Shown one piece after another: positions 46,726 to 57,507 of a stretch of DNA of 64,000 bases. How positions within the stretch are numbered: the first letter of the stretch is position 1; every line of letters starts with the position of its first letter. The translations under genes and the position numbers were made by a program. The DNA is taken from assembly GCF_005844085.1 (NCBI RefSeq), contig NZ_VCDI01000001.1:558001-622000 (forward strand), written 5' to 3'. The notes under the pieces are model-generated. The model did not search any database. It saw nothing but the letters and a program-made list of their open reading frames with translations, and was not told the origin of the DNA. The DNA is from Lichenicoccus roseus (lineage in GTDB: Bacteria; Pseudomonadota; Alphaproteobacteria; Acetobacterales; Acetobacteraceae).

Positions 46726-47499
46726 TTACAGAACGGACAGCACGCCGCCGTCCACGTAGATTACCTGGCCGTTGACGAAGTCGGACGCGCGCGAGGCCAG
46801 AAACACCGCGGCGCCGCACAGTTCCTCGACGCGTCCCCAGCGGCCCGCCGGCGTGCGTCCGCGCAGCCAGGCATCGAAAACCGGGTTCTCGCGCAGCGGC
46901 CGGTTCAGTTCGGTATCGAAATATCCAGGGCCGATCGCGTTGATCTGCAGGCCATGCTTCGCCCAGTCGGCGCACATGCCGCGGGTCAGCATCTTCACCG
47001 CGCCCTTCGATGCGGTGTACGGCGCGATCGTCGGGCGTGCCGCCTCGCTCTGCAGGCTGGCGATGTTGATGATCTTGCCGCGCCCGCGCGGGATCATCCG
47101 CCGCGCCACCGCCTGTCCCACGAAGAACACGCTGTCGAGATTGGTGCGCATCACCTCGCGCCAGGTCTCGACCGGGAACTCCTCCAGCGTGGTGCGGCGC
47201 TGGATGCCGGCATTGTTGACCAGGATCTCGATGGCGCCGCATTTGGCCTCGATCCGGGCGATGGCCGCCTCGACGGCATCCGGATCGGTGACGTCGAACG
47301 CGCCGATGCCGTCGGCGGGGCTCACCACGCCGTCCCCCAATCCGGCCGCCGCCGCCGCCAGCCGGGCCGGATCGCGACCGTTCAGCACCACCCGCGCCCC
47401 GGCCTCGATCAGGCCCCGCGCCAGTGCTAGGCCGATGCCCTGGCTCGATCCGGTCACCAGGGCAAGCTTGCCGGTCAGGTCGAAGAGATTGGAGGTCAT
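46726..47499 (-). CDS. gluconate 5-dehydrogenase-like SDR (IdnO type)
   Basis: The 257-residue classical SDR starts at 47499 (MTSNLFDLTGKLALVTG). It has the cofactor motif GSSQGIG, NNAG, a catalytic Ser in NIASLQSEAAR and the YTASK pair. The QSEAARPTIAPYTASKGAV stretch and the C-terminal FVNGQVIYVDGG fit gluconate 5-dehydrogenase/IdnO, which interconverts gluconate and 5-ketogluconate. 2-Deoxy-gluconate 3-dehydrogenase (KduD-like) is the close alternative. It is divergent from the IdnD-like gene, with which it would act in sequence. Confidence 0.88.
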   Translation of the reverse strand: MTSNLFDLTGKLALVTGSSQGIGLALARGLIEAGARVVLNGRDPARLAAAAAGLGDGVVSPADGIGAFDVTDPDAVEAAIARIEAKCGAIEILVNNAGIQRRTTLEEFPVETWREVMRTNLDSVFFVGQAVARRMIPRGRGKIINIASLQSEAARPTIAPYTASKGAVKMLTRGMCADWAKHGLQINAIGPGYFDTELNRPLRENPVFDAWLRGRTPAGRWGRVEELCGAAVFLASRASDFVNGQVIYVDGGVLSVL

Positions 47500-47802
47500 G
47501 CCGGCCGTGTCCCGCGAAACGGCCCGCATCATTGCCGCTTTCGGGTCGCGGGCAAGTCCCTGTCGTCCGGGATGCGTCTCGCGCCCTTCGGCAAGACCGG
47601 GCGCCAACTACCCGGCGCGCGCTGCATCGACAGCCACCGGCCGACCTCCGATAGCGGCCACCGCGGCACCCGGTCTCGAGAAGCGGAGCATTCCGGGACA
47701 GGCGGGTCTTTCGCAAGGCCCCGAACGGTGGCATAGCGATGTGCACGGTCACATCAACCCGCAACATAGTCGGGACGACCGCGCCGGACGGGAGGAATAC
47801 GT
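47500..47802. promoter_or_regulatory. divergent control region of the sugar-acid locus, with a candidate operator
   Basis: The 303-bp gap separates the IdnO-like and IdnD-like operons. At 47738-47755 gatgtg and cacatc form a perfect 6-bp inverted repeat with a 6-nt centre (cacggt), 48 bp before the IdnD start. This is a plausible binding site for the LacI regulator encoded at 53622. A Crp site would need a wider centre. No gene is visible in the gap. Confidence 0.5.
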
Positions 47803-48858
47803 ATGCTTGCAGCGAGGCTGCACGCCGCGCACGACCTGCGCCTCGAGGAGGTTGCCGAGCGCCCGCTCGCGCCGGGCGAGGCCCGCGTGCGCGTCGCCAT
47901 GGGCGGCATCTGCGGATCCGACCTCTCATACTACAACAAGGGCGGCGTCGGTGATTTCAGCGTCCGCGAGCCGCTGACCCTGGGCCATGAGGTGTCCGGC
48001 GTCGTCGCCGAGCTTGCCGGGGATCCGCTGCAACTGGCTGTCCCGGGACTTGCCGTCGGCGCGCGCGTCGCGATCAATCCAAGCCGGCCCTGCTTGCATT
48101 GCCAGGCCTGCCGCGCCGGCCGCTCCAACCTCTGCCGCAACATGCGCTTCCTCGGCAGCGCCGCGCTGATGCCGCACGTGCAGGGCGCGTTCAGCGAGAC
48201 CGTGGTGGTGCGCGCCGACCAGTGCGTGCCGGTGCCGGACAGCATGTCGCTCACGCTGGCCGCCTGCGCCGAGCCGCTCGCCGTCGCCCTGCACGCGGTG
48301 CATCGAGCCGGTGAGTTGACCGGACGCCACGTTCTGGTCGCCGGCGCCGGACCGATCGGGCTGCTGTGCGTCGTCTCGGCGCTGTTCGCCGGGGCAGCCA
48401 GCGTCACCGTCACCGACCTGTTCGAGCGGCCACTCGAGATCGCGCGCGAAATGGGCGCGGCCCGCACCATCGACGTCCGCGCTGATCCGGCGGCGCTCGA
48501 GCAGGCCGCCACCGACCTCGGCGGCTTCGATGTCGCCCTCGAGGCTACCGGCGCCAGCGCCTCGCTGATCGGCATGCCGTCGCTGATGCGTCCGGGCGGC
48601 CGCATCGTGCAGCTCGGCATGCTGCCCAAGGGCGGCGTGCCGCTGCCGGCCAACCTGCTGATGGCGCGCGAGATCGACCTGGTCGGCTCGTTCCGCTTCC
48701 ACGAGGAGTTCGGCATGGCGGTGGCCGCCCTCGCCGGCGGCCGCATCGAGATCGGGCCGATCCTGTCCGGCACGGTTCCGCTGGCCCGCGCCGACGAGGC
48801 GTTCCAACTGGCGGGTGACCGGCAGCGCGCCATCAAGGTCCATCTGGAAATCGGCTAG
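47803..48858 (+). CDS. zinc-dependent L-idonate 5-dehydrogenase-like enzyme
   Basis: This 351-residue medium-chain alcohol dehydrogenase has catalytic zinc ligands in GGICGSD (Cys37) and GHEVSG (His62, Glu63). The four structural-zinc Cys lie in NPSRPCLHCQACRAGRSNLC, and the Rossmann motif is AGAGPIG. The stretch GSDLSYYNKGGVGDF closely follows E. coli IdnD, which oxidises L-idonate to 5-ketogluconate. GGAGG lies 7 nt upstream. It opens the operon with the ABC importer, lactonase, regulator and SDR. Sorbitol dehydrogenase is the alternative. Confidence 0.88.
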   Translation: MLAARLHAAHDLRLEEVAERPLAPGEARVRVAMGGICGSDLSYYNKGGVGDFSVREPLTLGHEVSGVVAELAGDPLQLAVPGLAVGARVAINPSRPCLHCQACRAGRSNLCRNMRFLGSAALMPHVQGAFSETVVVRADQCVPVPDSMSLTLAACAEPLAVALHAVHRAGELTGRHVLVAGAGPIGLLCVVSALFAGAASVTVTDLFERPLEIAREMGAARTIDVRADPAALEQAATDLGGFDVALEATGASASLIGMPSLMRPGGRIVQLGMLPKGGVPLPANLLMAREIDLVGSFRFHEEFGMAVAALAGGRIEIGPILSGTVPLARADEAFQLAGDRQRAIKVHLEIG

Positions 48859-48882
48859 GCGCGGCGGCATGAGGAGACAGCG

Positions 48883-50444
<1,562 letters not shown>

Positions 50445-50448
<4 letters not shown>

Positions 50449-51482
50449 ACTCGCTCCGATCCACCGCGCTGGAACCGCAGCCCGGGGCCCTGCGCGGCGC
50501 CAGCCTCGGCCGTCGCATCGCTGTCCTGCTGCCGGTCTACGGCCTGGTGGTGCTCGCGGTGCTGCTCGCGATCGCCTTCTCGCTGATCCTGCCGGATTCG
50601 TTTCCCACCTGGCTCAACCTGCGCTCGATGCTGAGCGACAAGTCGGTGGTGGCGATGCTGTCGCTGGCCGCGACCGTGCCGATGATGACCGGCAAGATCG
50701 ACCTCACCGTCGGCTATGGCGTGGTGCTCTGGCACATCCTGGTGATCTCGCTGCAGATCAGCGGCGTGCCCTGGCCTCTCGCGGTGCTGATCGTGCTGGC
50801 GATGGGCGTGGTGTTCGGCCTGCTCAACGGCCTGCTGGTCGAGGTGGCGCAGATCGACAGCTTCATCGCAACCCTCGGCACCGGCACCGTCACCTACGCG
50901 GTGGCGCTGTGGTGGACCGGCGGCCGCCAGATCATCGGCCGGCTGTCGCCCGACTTCTTCCTGATCGACACCGCCAGTATCGGCGGCATCCCGCTGCCGG
51001 CCTTCTACGTGATCGGCCTCGCCTTCGTGCTCTGGCTGGTCTCGGCCTACACCCCGCTCGGCCGCTACCTGTATGCGATCGGCGCCAACCCGCGCGCCGC
51101 CGAGCTGAACGGCATCCCGACCCGGCGCTACACCATGCTGGCCTTCATGGTGTCCGGCCTGGTCACCGCCATCGCCGGCGTGGTGCTGGCCTCGCGGCTG
51201 CGCGTCGGCCAGGCCAGCGTCGGACTGGATTTCCTGCTGCCGGCCCTGGTCGGCGCGTTCCTGGGCTCGACGACGATCAATCCGGGCCGGGTCAACATCT
51301 GGGGCACCATCGTCGGCGTGGTGATCCTGGCGATCGGCATCTCCGGCATCGAGCAGCTCGGCGGCGCGTTCTGGGTGGAACCGGCCTTCAACGGCGCCAC
51401 CCTGCTGTTCGCCATCGGGCTGGCCGGCTGGACCGGCCGCCGGCGCCTGCAGGTGCGGGCCAGGGCCGGCAAACCTTCATGA
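50445..51482 (+). CDS. sugar ABC importer permease, RbsC-type
   Basis: The 345-residue inner-membrane protein has about nine to ten helices. The CUT2 permease signatures are GKIDLTVGYGVVLWH near the second helix, GLLVEVAQIDSFIATLGT and the cytoplasmic IGANPRAAELNGI coupling segment. It forms the channel with the ATPase encoded just upstream (4-nt overlap) and the binding protein downstream. The substrate is not readable from the sequence. Confidence 0.92.
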
Positions 51483-51538
51483 ACACGGCGCATTCAATCG
51501 GGCACCGCGTCATCGCGGGCCACACGGGAGACGACACA

Positions 51539-52678
51539 ATGACCATCCGCATCACACGCAGGGGCCGTGATCTGGCCGGCGGCACTGCGGCCATCGCGGT
51601 CGCCGTGGCGGCAGCCGGGCTCGCGATGCCGCAGGCGGCGCACGCGCAGGACGTGGTGGCGCAGGCCCGTGCCACCGTCGCGGCGGCAACCGCGCCGGCC
51701 ACCACGTGGGACGGCCCCACCAGCGGTCCGAAGGCGGCTGCCGGCAAGACCGTGGTCTACATCGCCGGCGACATGCGTAACGGCGGCATCCAGGAGACCG
51801 CCGACGGCGTCAAGGAAGCAGGCGGCCGCATCGGCTGGACCGTGCGCATCCTGGATGGCCAGGGGAGCGTGTCGGGCGTGCATTCGGTGTTCGGCCAGGC
51901 GATCGCACTCAAGCCCGACGGCATCATCATCGGCGGCTTCGACATCGTGCAGAACGCCGAGAGCATTCGCCAGGCCGAGGCGCAGGGCATCAAGGTGGTG
52001 GCCTGGCACGGCGCCGCGCACCCAGGCCCGGTCGAGGCGCAGCACGTGTTCAGCAATATCGGCAGCGACAGCGCGCGTGTCGCCGAGGTCGCCGCCGACT
52101 ATGCCATCGCGCAGAGCGACGGCCATGCCGGCGTCGTCATCTTCACCGATAGCGCCTACGCGATCGCGCTGTCGAAGGCGCGCATGATGGAGACGGCGAT
52201 CAAGCGCTGCCCGGGCTGCACGGTGCTGTCGTTCGAGGACACGCCGCTGGCCGAGACCTCGACGCGCATGTCGCAGCTCACGACGTCGCTGCTGCAGCGC
52301 TACGGCAAGAAATGGACGTACTCGCTGGCGATCAACGATCTCTATTACGACTTCATCGGGCCTCCCCTGATCTCGGCCGGTGCCGACGCCGCCGGTCCGC
52401 CGGTCAACATCAGCGCGGGCGACGGCAGCAATTCCGCCTACGAGCGCATACGGAGCGTGCAGTACCAGGCCGCCACCGTACCGGAACCGCTGCTGCTGCA
52501 AGGCTGGCAGACGATCGACGAGCTGAACCGGGCGTTTGCCGGCCAGCCTCCGTCCGGCTACGTGGCGCCGGTGCATCTGGTGGTGGCCAAGAATGTCGAT
52601 GACGACGGCGGCAAGCACGATCTGTACGACCCGGCGAACGGCTACCGCGACGCCTACGCCAAAATCTGGGGAAAATGA
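51539..52678 (+). CDS. sugar ABC importer periplasmic binding protein
   Basis: The 379-residue protein has an N-terminal signal peptide after a basic start (TRRGRD, then a hydrophobic run to AAHAQ). The mature part has the type I periplasmic-binding fold: KTVVYIAGDMRNGG, PDGIIIGGFD and GSDSARVAEVAADYA. The start at 51539 has GGGAG 8 nt upstream. An ATG at 51479 overlapping the permease stop would add 20 residues. It feeds the importer encoded upstream. An uncommon extension of about 50 residues precedes the first strand. Confidence 0.88.
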   Translation: MTIRITRRGRDLAGGTAAIAVAVAAAGLAMPQAAHAQDVVAQARATVAAATAPATTWDGPTSGPKAAAGKTVVYIAGDMRNGGIQETADGVKEAGGRIGWTVRILDGQGSVSGVHSVFGQAIALKPDGIIIGGFDIVQNAESIRQAEAQGIKVVAWHGAAHPGPVEAQHVFSNIGSDSARVAEVAADYAIAQSDGHAGVVIFTDSAYAIALSKARMMETAIKRCPGCTVLSFEDTPLAETSTRMSQLTTSLLQRYGKKWTYSLAINDLYYDFIGPPLISAGADAAGPPVNISAGDGSNSAYERIRSVQYQAATVPEPLLLQGWQTIDELNRAFAGQPPSGYVAPVHLVVAKNVDDDGGKHDLYDPANGYRDAYAKIWGK

Positions 52679-52681
52679 TCC

Positions 52682-53617
52682 ATGGCTGAACCACCGGTCC
52701 GCACGGGCTCCGACTACGAGATCCTCGACGCGCGCTTCAAGCGCTACCTGGTGCACAGCGTGCGCATGCAGAAACTCGGCGAGGGTTTTCGCTGGACCGA
52801 GGGGCCGGTGTGGATCGCCGATGCCGACTGCCTGCTGTTCAGCGACATTCCGAACAATTGCATCATGCGCTGGATCGAGGGTGTCGGCATGTCGGTCTAC
52901 CGGCAGCCGAGCCGCTACTCGAACGGCCACACACGCGACCGCGACGGCAGGCTGATCTCCTGCCTGCACGGCCAGCGCGCCGTGGTCCGCACCGAACATG
53001 ACGGCAGCATCACGGTGCTTGCCGACCGGTTCGAGGGCAAGCGGCTGAATTCGCCGAACGACGTGGTGGTGAAGTCGGACGGCTCGATCTGGTTCACCGA
53101 TCCGCACTACGGCATCATCATGGACTACGAGGGCGAGGGCCGCGCCGACGAGGAGCTGCCCACCAGCGTCTACCGTATCGATCCGCACACCGGCGCGCTA
53201 CGCCTGGTCAGCGACGCATTCGGCGGCCCCAACGGACTGTGCTTCTCGCCGGACGAGAGCAGGCTGTACATCGCCGATACCGGCCGCATGCACGAGGATC
53301 ACTGGGCACGCGAGATACGCGTCTTCGACGTGCTGGACAGCGATGCCGGCCGGCTGTCGGAGCCACGCTTCTTCTACAAGCCGGATGTCGGGGTGGCGGA
53401 CGGCTTCCGGGCCGACGAGCAAGGCAACATCTGGACCAGCGCCGGCGACGGTGTGCATTGCGTCACCCCCGAGGGCGAGCCGATCGGCAAGCTCCGCGTT
53501 CCTCAGACGGTTTCGAACGTCACGTTCGGCGGCCGTGCGCGCTCGCGCCTGTTCATCTGCGCGACCCACGAGGTGTACGCGATCTACCTCAACATCCGCG
53601 GCGCCGTCCCCCTCTGA
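52682..53617 (+). CDS. SMP-30/gluconolactonase-family lactonase
   Basis: The 311-residue six-bladed propeller has metal-site residues in the usual places: Glu in RWTEGPVW, Asn in NSPNDVVV and Asp in VADGFRADE. Such enzymes open sugar lactones to aldonic acids, which fits the IdnD/IdnO-type dehydrogenases in this locus. No signal peptide is visible, so it acts in the cytoplasm after uptake. The ATG at 52682 is 3 nt after the binding-protein stop. Confidence 0.9.
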   Translation: MAEPPVRTGSDYEILDARFKRYLVHSVRMQKLGEGFRWTEGPVWIADADCLLFSDIPNNCIMRWIEGVGMSVYRQPSRYSNGHTRDRDGRLISCLHGQRAVVRTEHDGSITVLADRFEGKRLNSPNDVVVKSDGSIWFTDPHYGIIMDYEGEGRADEELPTSVYRIDPHTGALRLVSDAFGGPNGLCFSPDESRLYIADTGRMHEDHWAREIRVFDVLDSDAGRLSEPRFFYKPDVGVADGFRADEQGNIWTSAGDGVHCVTPEGEPIGKLRVPQTVSNVTFGGRARSRLFICATHEVYAIYLNIRGAVPL

Positions 53618-53621
53618 CAAG

Positions 53622-54713
53622 GTGAGGGAAGACAAGGCGACGCTGCGCGACGTCTCCCGGCTGGCGGGAGTGTCGCGCATGACCGTCGCACGCGTGCTGC
53701 ATCGATCGGGCGGCGTCCTGCCGACAACGCAGGCCCGTGTCGAGCAGGCGGTTTCCGCACTCGGCTACGTGCCGGATCGCGCCGCCGGCAGCCTCTCGAC
53801 GCGGCGCAGCGGCTTTGTCGGCCTGGTGCTGCCGACCTTGAACAACGCCAACTTCGCCTCGCTCGCGGAGGGTCTGACCGAGGCACTGCGCCCGGCCAAC
53901 TACGAAGTGCTGATCGGCTATACCGGCTACAGCGTGGCCGAGGAGGAACGCCAGATCCGCACCATGCTGGCGCGACGGCCGGAGGCGCTGGTGCTCGCCG
54001 CCACCGGCCATAGCCCGGCGACACGCCGGCTGCTGGAGCCGGGACGGCCGCCAGTGATCGAGATCGCCGAGCTGCCCGACCAGCCGCTGGCGCACGCCAT
54101 CGGCCTCTCCAACGAGGCGGCCGGTCGAGCCGCCGCGGACACCCTGCTCGGCCTCGGACATCGCAAGCTGGGGGCCATCGGACCCGGGCGGGACGGCGAC
54201 CGGATCGACACCCGTGGCGAGGCAAGACTGCGTGGCTTCGTGGCGGCGGTGGCGGCAGCCGGACTGCCGACGTCACTGGCACTCGCGGAGGGCGGCCTGC
54301 CGAACTCGTATCGCCACGGTGCCGAGGCGATGGCGGCACTGCTGGCGCAGGCGCCGGATGTCGAGGCGGTGTTCGCGATCTCGGACCTGTCGGCGGTCGG
54401 CGCGTTGTCCGAATGCCAGCGCCGCGGCATCGCCGTGCCCGGACGGATCTCGCTGCTCGGTTTCGGGGATTTCGATATCGGCCAGCAGCTGGTCCCGCCG
54501 CTGAGCACGATCGCCACCGACTTCCCCGGCATGGGGCGCGCGGCCGGACGGATGATCATCGAGCTGGTGGCGCCTCCCTCCACCGGCGCCGGCGGCTTGC
54601 AGCAGCCGGCCCTCGACCGGCGCCTGGACATCGGCTTCAACCTGCTCGAACGCGGAACCACCCGGGCCGCCGGCCCGGCGGGTATCAACCACAGGAAGGC
54701 GAGCCATGCCTGA
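53622..54713 (+). CDS. LacI-family transcriptional regulator
   Basis: The protein has 363 residues from GTG 53622, 4 nt after the lactonase stop. The LacI helix-turn-helix is intact ([20 protein letters not shown]), with the hinge region [13 protein letters not shown] sugar-binding domain follows with GLVLPTLNN and DLSAVGAL. It probably represses the flanking catabolic operons until a sugar acid binds. The dyad at 47738 is a candidate site. It overlaps the next SDR gene by 8 nt. Confidence 0.92.
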   Translation: MREDKATLRDVSRLAGVSRMTVARVLHRSGGVLPTTQARVEQAVSALGYVPDRAAGSLSTRRSGFVGLVLPTLNNANFASLAEGLTEALRPANYEVLIGYTGYSVAEEERQIRTMLARRPEALVLAATGHSPATRRLLEPGRPPVIEIAELPDQPLAHAIGLSNEAAGRAAADTLLGLGHRKLGAIGPGRDGDRIDTRGEARLRGFVAAVAAAGLPTSLALAEGGLPNSYRHGAEAMAALLAQAPDVEAVFAISDLSAVGALSECQRRGIAVPGRISLLGFGDFDIGQQLVPPLSTIATDFPGMGRAAGRMIIELVAPPSTGAGGLQQPALDRRLDIGFNLLERGTTRAAGPAGINHRKASHA

Positions 54714-55479
54714 GACAGCTTCAAATCCAGCAGCAACCAAGGTCGCCCTGGTGACCGGAGCCGGCAGCGGCATCGGGCAGGCGGTGGCGCTCGCGCTGCT
54801 GGCTGATGGCTGGTCGGTCGCTCTCTCCGGACGCACCGAGACGACCCTGCGCGAAACCGCCGATATTGCGGGGGCATCGACCGACCGCGTCCTCGTGCAT
54901 CCGACCGACGTTGCCGACCCGGCTTCGGTCGACAACCTCTATGCGGCACTGCGCGCGCGCTTCGGCCGGCTCGACCTGCTGTTCAACAATGCCGGCGTCA
55001 GCCTGGCCGCTTCACCCGACGAGCTGTCCTTCGATGACTGGTCGCGGGTGGTCTCGATCAACCTGACCGGGTCATTCCTGTGCGCACAGGGCGCGTTCCG
55101 GCTGATGCGAGATCAGGCTCCGCAAGGTGGCCGGATCATCAACAACGGATCGATTTCGGCGCATGCGCCGCGTCCCAACTCGATTGCCTATACCGCCACC
55201 AAGCACGCGGTGACCGGCATGACCAAGTCGCTGTCGCTGGACGGTCGCCGCTACAACATCGCCTGCGGCCAGATTGACATCGGTAATGCGCTCACGCCGA
55301 TGGCGGCGCGCATGAAGGGCGGTGTGCCCCAGGCCAACGGCGAGATGATGCCGGAACCGGTGATGGATGTCAGCGAGGTGGCGCGCTCGGTGCTGTTCAT
55401 GGCGTCGCTTCCGCTGGAGGCCAACGTGCAGACCATGATGGTGATGGCCACAAATATGCCCTTCGTGGGCCGGGGATAG
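54706..55479 (+). CDS. short-chain dehydrogenase of the sugar-acid locus
   Basis: The 257-residue classical SDR has the cofactor motif [14 protein letters not shown], a catalytic Ser in [13 protein letters not shown] and YTATK. The C-terminus ([20 protein letters not shown]) is typical of a group of SDRs found with sugar ABC importers. Its substrate is unknown; a sugar acid or its keto form is expected. It is the last gene of the operon and is followed by a strong hairpin. Confidence 0.88.
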   Translation: MPETASNPAATKVALVTGAGSGIGQAVALALLADGWSVALSGRTETTLRETADIAGASTDRVLVHPTDVADPASVDNLYAALRARFGRLDLLFNNAGVSLAASPDELSFDDWSRVVSINLTGSFLCAQGAFRLMRDQAPQGGRIINNGSISAHAPRPNSIAYTATKHAVTGMTKSLSLDGRRYNIACGQIDIGNALTPMAARMKGGVPQANGEMMPEPVMDVSEVARSVLFMASLPLEANVQTMMVMATNMPFVGRG

Positions 55480-55486
55480 CGCGCCA

Positions 55487-55512
55487 GGGGCCAGGGGCAC
55501 TCCCCTGGCCCC
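55487..55512. terminator. strong hairpin ending the sugar-acid operon
   Basis: A perfect 11-bp stem (ggggccagggg at 55487-55497 with cccctggcccc at 55502-55512) has a 4-nt loop. It lies 8 nt after the SDR stop and between convergent genes. No T-run follows on either strand, so it may stall polymerase or protect mRNA ends. Confidence 0.65.
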
Positions 55513-55558
55513 GGGCAACGGCTCGCTCCTGCGCTCAGGCCAGGAGACAGGCGAACGG

Positions 55559-55732
55559 CTAGAAGATTGCCTTGCCTGCCATCACACCCAGGACGAGGAA
55601 GATTACGAACACCACGATGCAGATGAAGAAAAGGATCTTCGCGATGCCGGCGCTTGCGGCGGACACGCCGCCGAAGCCGAAGATACCCGCAACGATCGAG
55701 ATGACCAGGAAGAGCAGGGCGAGCTTGAGCAT
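55559..55732 (-). CDS. DUF1328-family small membrane protein (YtjA-like)
   Basis: The 57-residue hydrophobic protein starts [20 protein letters not shown] and ends KILFF...GKAIF, with two membrane helices and a Gly-rich turn ([14 protein letters not shown]). This matches DUF1328/YtjA, a widespread family of unknown function. GGAG lies 8 nt before the ATG at 55732. It sits 46 bp after the CsbD-like gene on the same strand, and both types are often stress-linked. Confidence 0.85.
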   Translation of the reverse strand: MLKLALLFLVISIVAGIFGFGGVSAASAGIAKILFFICIVVFVIFLVLGVMAGKAIF

Positions 55733-55778
55733 TTGGTGATCTCCAGGGCAGCGGGACTGGGGTCGGGATCAGGCGGGA

Positions 55779-56033
55779 TCAGCGACGCGCGAAGATCGCA
55801 CCGATGATGAAGCCGAGCACGGTCGCGACACCGAGGGCGAGCAGCGGCTGGTCGGCAGCGAGATCGCGCACGGTGTCGAGCGCCTCGCCATAGGCACCCT
55901 GCGCCTGGCCGGCGGCGGCGCGCGCCTTGCCCTTCGCCTGGGAGGCGGTGTCACCCAGCAATCCGCCCGCGCCATCCTGCACGCGGCCGATCACTTCCTC
56001 GGCGGCGCCCTGAATCCGGTTGGTATCGACCAT
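55779..56033 (-). CDS. CsbD-like stress protein with C-terminal membrane segment (second copy)
   Basis: The 84-residue protein is built like the one at 26741: a CsbD-like front (RIQGAAEEVIGRVQDGAGGLLGDTASQAKGKARA) and a DUF883-type tail (ADQPLLALGVATVLGFIIGAIFARR). The shared DQPL-ALG-AT--GF core shows that the two are paralogues. Function is unknown. It probably shares an operon with the DUF1328 gene. Confidence 0.8.
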   Translation of the reverse strand: MVDTNRIQGAAEEVIGRVQDGAGGLLGDTASQAKGKARAAAGQAQGAYGEALDTVRDLAADQPLLALGVATVLGFIIGAIFARR

Positions 56034-56273
56034 CCTGCTTGCTCCATGTCTGTCTACGTTGCTGCCTGCGCTCCCACACGGGGCGCCGCACGGCTCTGAC
56101 AACGCGCGATCCCCGCGGCGGATGCGCCGCGACCGTTGCCAAATCATCCCTCGCTGGCAGGCGTGCGGCGTCCTCGACGTGCCACCCCCGGCGGGCAACC
56201 CCTGCCCGGCCCGCGCATTGCTGCGACACAAAAGGCCGTGGCATAGCCGCCAGACAGGTCCGGGACCCGCGCC

Positions 56274-57377
56274 ATGAAGCTGTTCAACTGCCAGCACTGC
56301 AGCGCGCTGCTGTTCTTCGAGAACCACAGCTGCGAGAGTTGCGCCTCCCCGCTTGGCTACATGCCCGACCGCGGCGGCCTCGAGGCACTGGTCCCCGATC
56401 GCGAGGGCGACCGCGGCGGCGACACCTTCACGCTGGTCTCCGACCCCATGGTGCGGGTGCGGCGTTGCCGCAACGCCCGGCACGATGTCTGCAACTGGCT
56501 GATGCAGGCCGATGGCGATGAGGCGTTCTGCATCGCCTGCCGCCACAACCGCACCATCCCGAACCTGGCCGACCCGGCCGACATGCTGCTCTGGCGCAAG
56601 CTCGAGGCCGCCAAGCATCGGCTGTTCTACTCGCTGGTACGGCTCGGCGTCCGGCTCGCCAACCGCATCGACGATCCTGCCGAAGGCCTGGTGTTCGACT
56701 TCCTCGACGACCGCTCCGGCAAGCCGAGGGTACTCACCGGCCACAAGGGCGGCGTCATCACCATCGCCATCCAGGAAGCCGACGACGCGCATCGCGAGGA
56801 GATGCGCAACCAGATGCACGAGACCTACCGCACCCTGCTTGGGCACTTCCGGCACGAGGTCGGCCACTGGATCTGGGACCGGCTGATACGCGACGGCGAC
56901 CGGCTGGCCGCATGCCGGGAGGTGTTTGGCGACGATACCGTCGACTATGGGGCGGCACTCGACCGGCACTACCGGGAGGGGCCGCCGCCCGACTGGCAGA
57001 ACGCCTACATCAGCTCCTATGCGACCAGCCACCCCTGGGAGGACTTTGCCGAGACCTGGGCGCACTACCTGCACATCATGGACACGCTCGAGACCGCCAA
57101 CGCCTTCGGCATGGGCGTGCATCCCAAGGTGGAACAGTCCTCGTCGCTGACCGTCGAGGTGGCGATCGATCCATACCGTTCGGTGACGATGAAGCCGATC
57201 GTTGACCAATGGCTGCCGCTGACGTTTGCGATGAACAACCTGAACCGCTCGATGGGCCTGGCCGACCTGTATCCGTTCATCATCACCGATCCGGTGCGGA
57301 CCAAGCTCGGCTTCATCCACCAGATGCTGCAGGAGACCCGGCGAGACCTGCCGGGCGCCGCGACGCTCGAAGGCTGA
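56274..57377 (+). CDS. zinc-binding metallopeptidase-like protein (Peptidase_Mx type)
   Basis: The 367-residue protein has an N-terminal zinc ribbon with Cys6, Cys9, Cys20 and Cys23, plus a further CIACRHN. A metalloprotease motif HEVGHW lies near residue 193, and a likely third ligand region is EDFAETWAHYLH. This layout matches a family annotated as putative zinc-binding metallopeptidase, with no known substrate. There is no signal peptide. The 240 bp upstream hold no gene that I can support. Confidence 0.87.
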   Translation: MKLFNCQHCSALLFFENHSCESCASPLGYMPDRGGLEALVPDREGDRGGDTFTLVSDPMVRVRRCRNARHDVCNWLMQADGDEAFCIACRHNRTIPNLADPADMLLWRKLEAAKHRLFYSLVRLGVRLANRIDDPAEGLVFDFLDDRSGKPRVLTGHKGGVITIAIQEADDAHREEMRNQMHETYRTLLGHFRHEVGHWIWDRLIRDGDRLAACREVFGDDTVDYGAALDRHYREGPPPDWQNAYISSYATSHPWEDFAETWAHYLHIMDTLETANAFGMGVHPKVEQSSSLTVEVAIDPYRSVTMKPIVDQWLPLTFAMNNLNRSMGLADLYPFIITDPVRTKLGFIHQMLQETRRDLPGAATLEG

Positions 57378-57507
57378 CCGTGGCACGCCCGCAACAAACC
57401 GCAACCTAGCCGTCGCGACCAGTCCTGAACCACGACGCGCCATCTTGCTTTGCCAGATGCACCCCCATAAGCCGTAGTTCTGATCGCGACGATGGGAACT
57501 TCGTGCC

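Noticed and set aside
47738..47755. Crp-type site reading of the dyad tgtg...caca
   Set aside because: The half-sites are separated by 6 nt, whereas the Crp consensus has 8 nt between tgtg and caca. It is kept only as a generic operator.
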